Positions 16,915 to 18,635 of a stretch of 18,635 nt of DNA are shown here, piece after piece. Numbering within the stretch: the first letter of the stretch is position 1; every line of letters starts with the position of its first letter. The translations under genes were made by a program, and so were the position numbers. The stretch is from Atkinsonella hypoxylon (taxonomy: Eukaryota; Ascomycota; Sordariomycetes; Hypocreales; Clavicipitaceae), in assembly GCA_000729835.1 (NCBI GenBank), contig JFHB01000347.1, forward strand, positions 1 to 18,635, written 5' to 3'. The notes under the pieces are model-generated. The model had not been told where the DNA came from and did not search any database. It saw only the letters and a program-made list of their open reading frames with translations.

Positions 16915-18144
16915 TTACAAGTTTCCTCTCTCGGCCTGCTCGCGCTCGATAGCCTCGAACAAGCTCCTGAAGTTGCCTGCGCCGAAGCCCTCAAACTCGT
17001 TCCGCTGGATGATCTCGATAAAGACGGTAGGGCGGTCCATCAAGGGCTTGGTGAAGAGCTGCAGCAGGTAGCCGCCCTCGTCGTAGTCGATGAGGATGCT
17101 GAGGCGCTCCAGGGTGTCGAGGTCTTCCTTGAGCTCCCAGTTGCGCTTCTCGGTCTTGAGACGCTGGCGCATGGTGTCGTAGTAGGTGCGGGGGGCGGTG
17201 ATGAATTCGACGCCGCGTGCGCGCAAGTGGGCTACGGCATCGACGATGTTTGGTGTCAGGAGGGCAATGTGCTGGACTCCAGCCCCCGAGTTGTAGATGA
17301 CGAACTCCTCGATCTGGGACTTCTTCTTTCCCGGGGCGGGCTCGTTGATGGGCATCTTGACGAGGTTGTTGGGGGAGGCCATGACGATGGAGGACAAGGC
17401 GCTGAACTCGGTGCAGATCTGCTTGTCGTCGACGGACCAGAAGCGATGGAATGACAGGCACTGCTCGTAGAAGGCACAGGCCGAGACCATCTCGTTCCAA
17501 TCCTGGTTGCCGACGCAGTGGTCGATGCGGGCGAGGTTGACGTCCGGCAGGCTCACCGAAGCCGTGGACCTCTTGGCCTCCCGGAATCCGGGGAAGAAGG
17601 GGCCCGAGTAGTCGCCTCGGTTGATGAGCGTGTGCGTGGTGTCGCCATATGTGCAGATGACGGCGGTGGTGACGGTCCCGAGCTCCGCGTCCTCGAACTG
17701 CGTGGGACGCTGGACAGCAACGGCACCCTCCTTGACGGCCTTTTGATAGACGCCCTCGACGTTGTCCACCTCAAAGGCGACATCCTTGACGGCGTCCCCA
17801 TGTCTCTCGAGGTGGGCATACATTTCACACAGCAGCTTCTTGTCCTCGGCGGAAATGACCTCGTCGGCCGGCAAGTGGACGGCCGAGCGCAAGGGCGATG
17901 TGAAGACGAAGCGGACATCATTGTTGGCGATGACATACGACGCAAAGTACCGGCTGCCGGTCTCGAGGCCCCGGTAGGCAACGTGCTTGAAGCCAAACAG
18001 GTTGACAAAGTACGCAGCAGCTTGCTTGGCATTGCCAACCCACCATGTGACGTGGTCGTAGCCAATGAAGTTGCCAGCAGAGAAAGGTTGAGCAAGCCCG
18101 GAGTCGACGGGACGCTGTGGAGGCGAGACTGCCGACGGAGCCAT
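16915..18144 (-). CDS. hppD: 4-hydroxyphenylpyruvate dioxygenase
   Basis: This is an Fe(II)-dependent cytosolic enzyme that converts 4-hydroxyphenylpyruvate plus O2 to homogentisate, the second step of tyrosine catabolism and the source of pyomelanin in many fungi. A single uninterrupted frame of 409 residues (usual fungal size) begins at an ATG in a GCCATGG context. The N-terminal vicinal-oxygen-chelate half starts at FIGYDHVTWWVGNAKQAA (26-43). The C-terminal half carries the iron triad: H209 in ARIDHCVGNQ, H292 in GVQHIALLT and E377 in VFIEIIQR. The C-terminal gate helix GFGAGNFRSLFEAIEREQ (386-403) is intact. Fungal tyrosine-degradation genes are often clustered with homogentisate dioxygenase, fumarylacetoacetase and maleylacetoacetate isomerase; none is visible in the window, though partners could lie beyond the right edge. 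A long open frame on the opposite strand (17518-18531) is an antisense mirror of this GC-rich gene. Confidence 0.98.
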   Translation of the reverse strand: MAPSAVSPPQRPVDSGLAQPFSAGNFIGYDHVTWWVGNAKQAAAYFVNLFGFKHVAYRGLETGSRYFASYVIANNDVRFVFTSPLRSAVHLPADEVISAEDKKLLCEMYAHLERHGDAVKDVAFEVDNVEGVYQKAVKEGAVAVQRPTQFEDAELGTVTTAVICTYGDTTHTLINRGDYSGPFFPGFREAKRSTASVSLPDVNLARIDHCVGNQDWNEMVSACAFYEQCLSFHRFWSVDDKQICTEFSALSSIVMASPNNLVKMPINEPAPGKKKSQIEEFVIYNSGAGVQHIALLTPNIVDAVAHLRARGVEFITAPRTYYDTMRQRLKTEKRNWELKEDLDTLERLSILIDYDEGGYLLQLFTKPLMDRPTVFIEIIQRNEFEGFGAGNFRSLFEAIEREQAERGNL

Positions 18145-18635
18145 GGCAATGGTAAAACAATTAAACCCAAATTAAAAATAATTAAAATAACCAAAGCAAG
18201 GAAAAAAACCTCCGGATGTGTGGGAATCCTGAAGAAAAAAAAATGGACAAAGAGAGCGTGGGAAAACTCTCAACGGTTACTTCTGTCCAAAAAAGCGCAA
18301 GTTGACGAGGCGAAAAGAAGCCCTACTTGTATCAAATCTAGAAGCAACCCAAGTTTCTTTTTCCTTTTTGGAAAAGAGAAAAAAATAAAAAAAAGGGTGG
18401 CGTTAAAAATAGACGGAGATCCCCCAGATTCTTTTTTTTTTTTTTCTCTTTCTTTCTTTGCACTCGGACGCGTTCCGATACCCGAGGTTTTTGGGGGAAG
18501 GGGTGTAGGAAACGTGGTAAGCTCTCGATGACAAGGGGGCCGTGTTGTGATCAAAGTGATGATTGGCCAAGATAGAAAGTCAAGCTTTTGTGAAAGGTGA
18601 AAAGAAATAGGAATTAGAGAGGGAGAAAAAAAAAA
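18145..18635. other. Upstream region of the dioxygenase gene, reaching the window edge
   Basis: Immediately upstream of the start is an AT-rich stretch (about 18150-18190), then sequence that on the coding strand has several pyrimidine-rich patches (for example TTTTTCTTCAG near 18230), which could be part of the 5' leader or a leader intron. A T14 tract lies at 18432-18445, and the window ends in a run of A. No second gene is visible. Confidence 0.5.

Noticed and set aside
17518..18531. 337-codon plus-strand open frame
   Set aside because: It lies antisense to the complete dioxygenase gene, has no recognisable domain, and then runs into low-complexity Lys/Phe-rich sequence. It follows from the GC-rich third positions of the real gene.

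Overview
The window looks like nuclear DNA of a filamentous ascomycete, most likely a sordariomycete and perhaps Hypocreales. The evidence is short GT..AG introns (53-115 bp) with CTAAC/CTGAC-type branch sites, start contexts such as CACCATGG, a decayed HET/NB-ARC/TPR gene, and a Chs7-family gene of filamentous-fungal type. The placement below Ascomycota is inference from remembered protein families, not from a search. The sequence starts in a G run and ends in an A run, so it may be a whole short contig broken at homopolymers.

Left part (1-6.1 kb). A reading frame is open from base 1 to 453 and may be the tail of a gene cut by the edge. The next 2 kb shows no gene, only short tandem repeats. 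At about 2.6-2.8 kb there is a fragment resembling the zinc-site region of fungal deuterolysin-like (M35) metalloproteases, with the second zinc histidine replaced. Two minus-strand genes follow. One encodes a small protein with an N-terminal PPSY motif and a C-terminal tail of six CCFSD octapeptide repeats (3213-3875). The other encodes a von Willebrand factor A (vWA) protein with a complete MIDAS metal site and an N-terminal PPAY motif (5139-5936, possibly with a small upstream exon).

Middle (6.1-12.6 kb). This part is gene-poor and holds relics. The clearest is a plus-strand pseudogene of an NLR-type (STAND) protein: the C-terminal part of a HET domain, an NB-ARC nucleotide-binding domain with an intact P-loop, and the linker into fungal TPR repeats. 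It spans about 7454-9071, with about nine frame changes and at least six stop codons. It breaks off directly into a fragment of a nucleoside 2-deoxyribosyltransferase-like gene (9061-9235), itself frameshifted and truncated. About 3.4 kb follow with no gene I can support.

Right part (12.6-18.6 kb). This is a dense block of conserved genes: a five-exon Chs7-family membrane protein (ER export chaperone family for chitin synthase), the two-exon TFIIH subunit Ssl1, and, converging on Ssl1 from the other strand, an intronless 4-hydroxyphenylpyruvate dioxygenase of tyrosine catabolism. These three do not form a pathway. The main contrast is a conserved block on the right against an eroding accessory region on the left.
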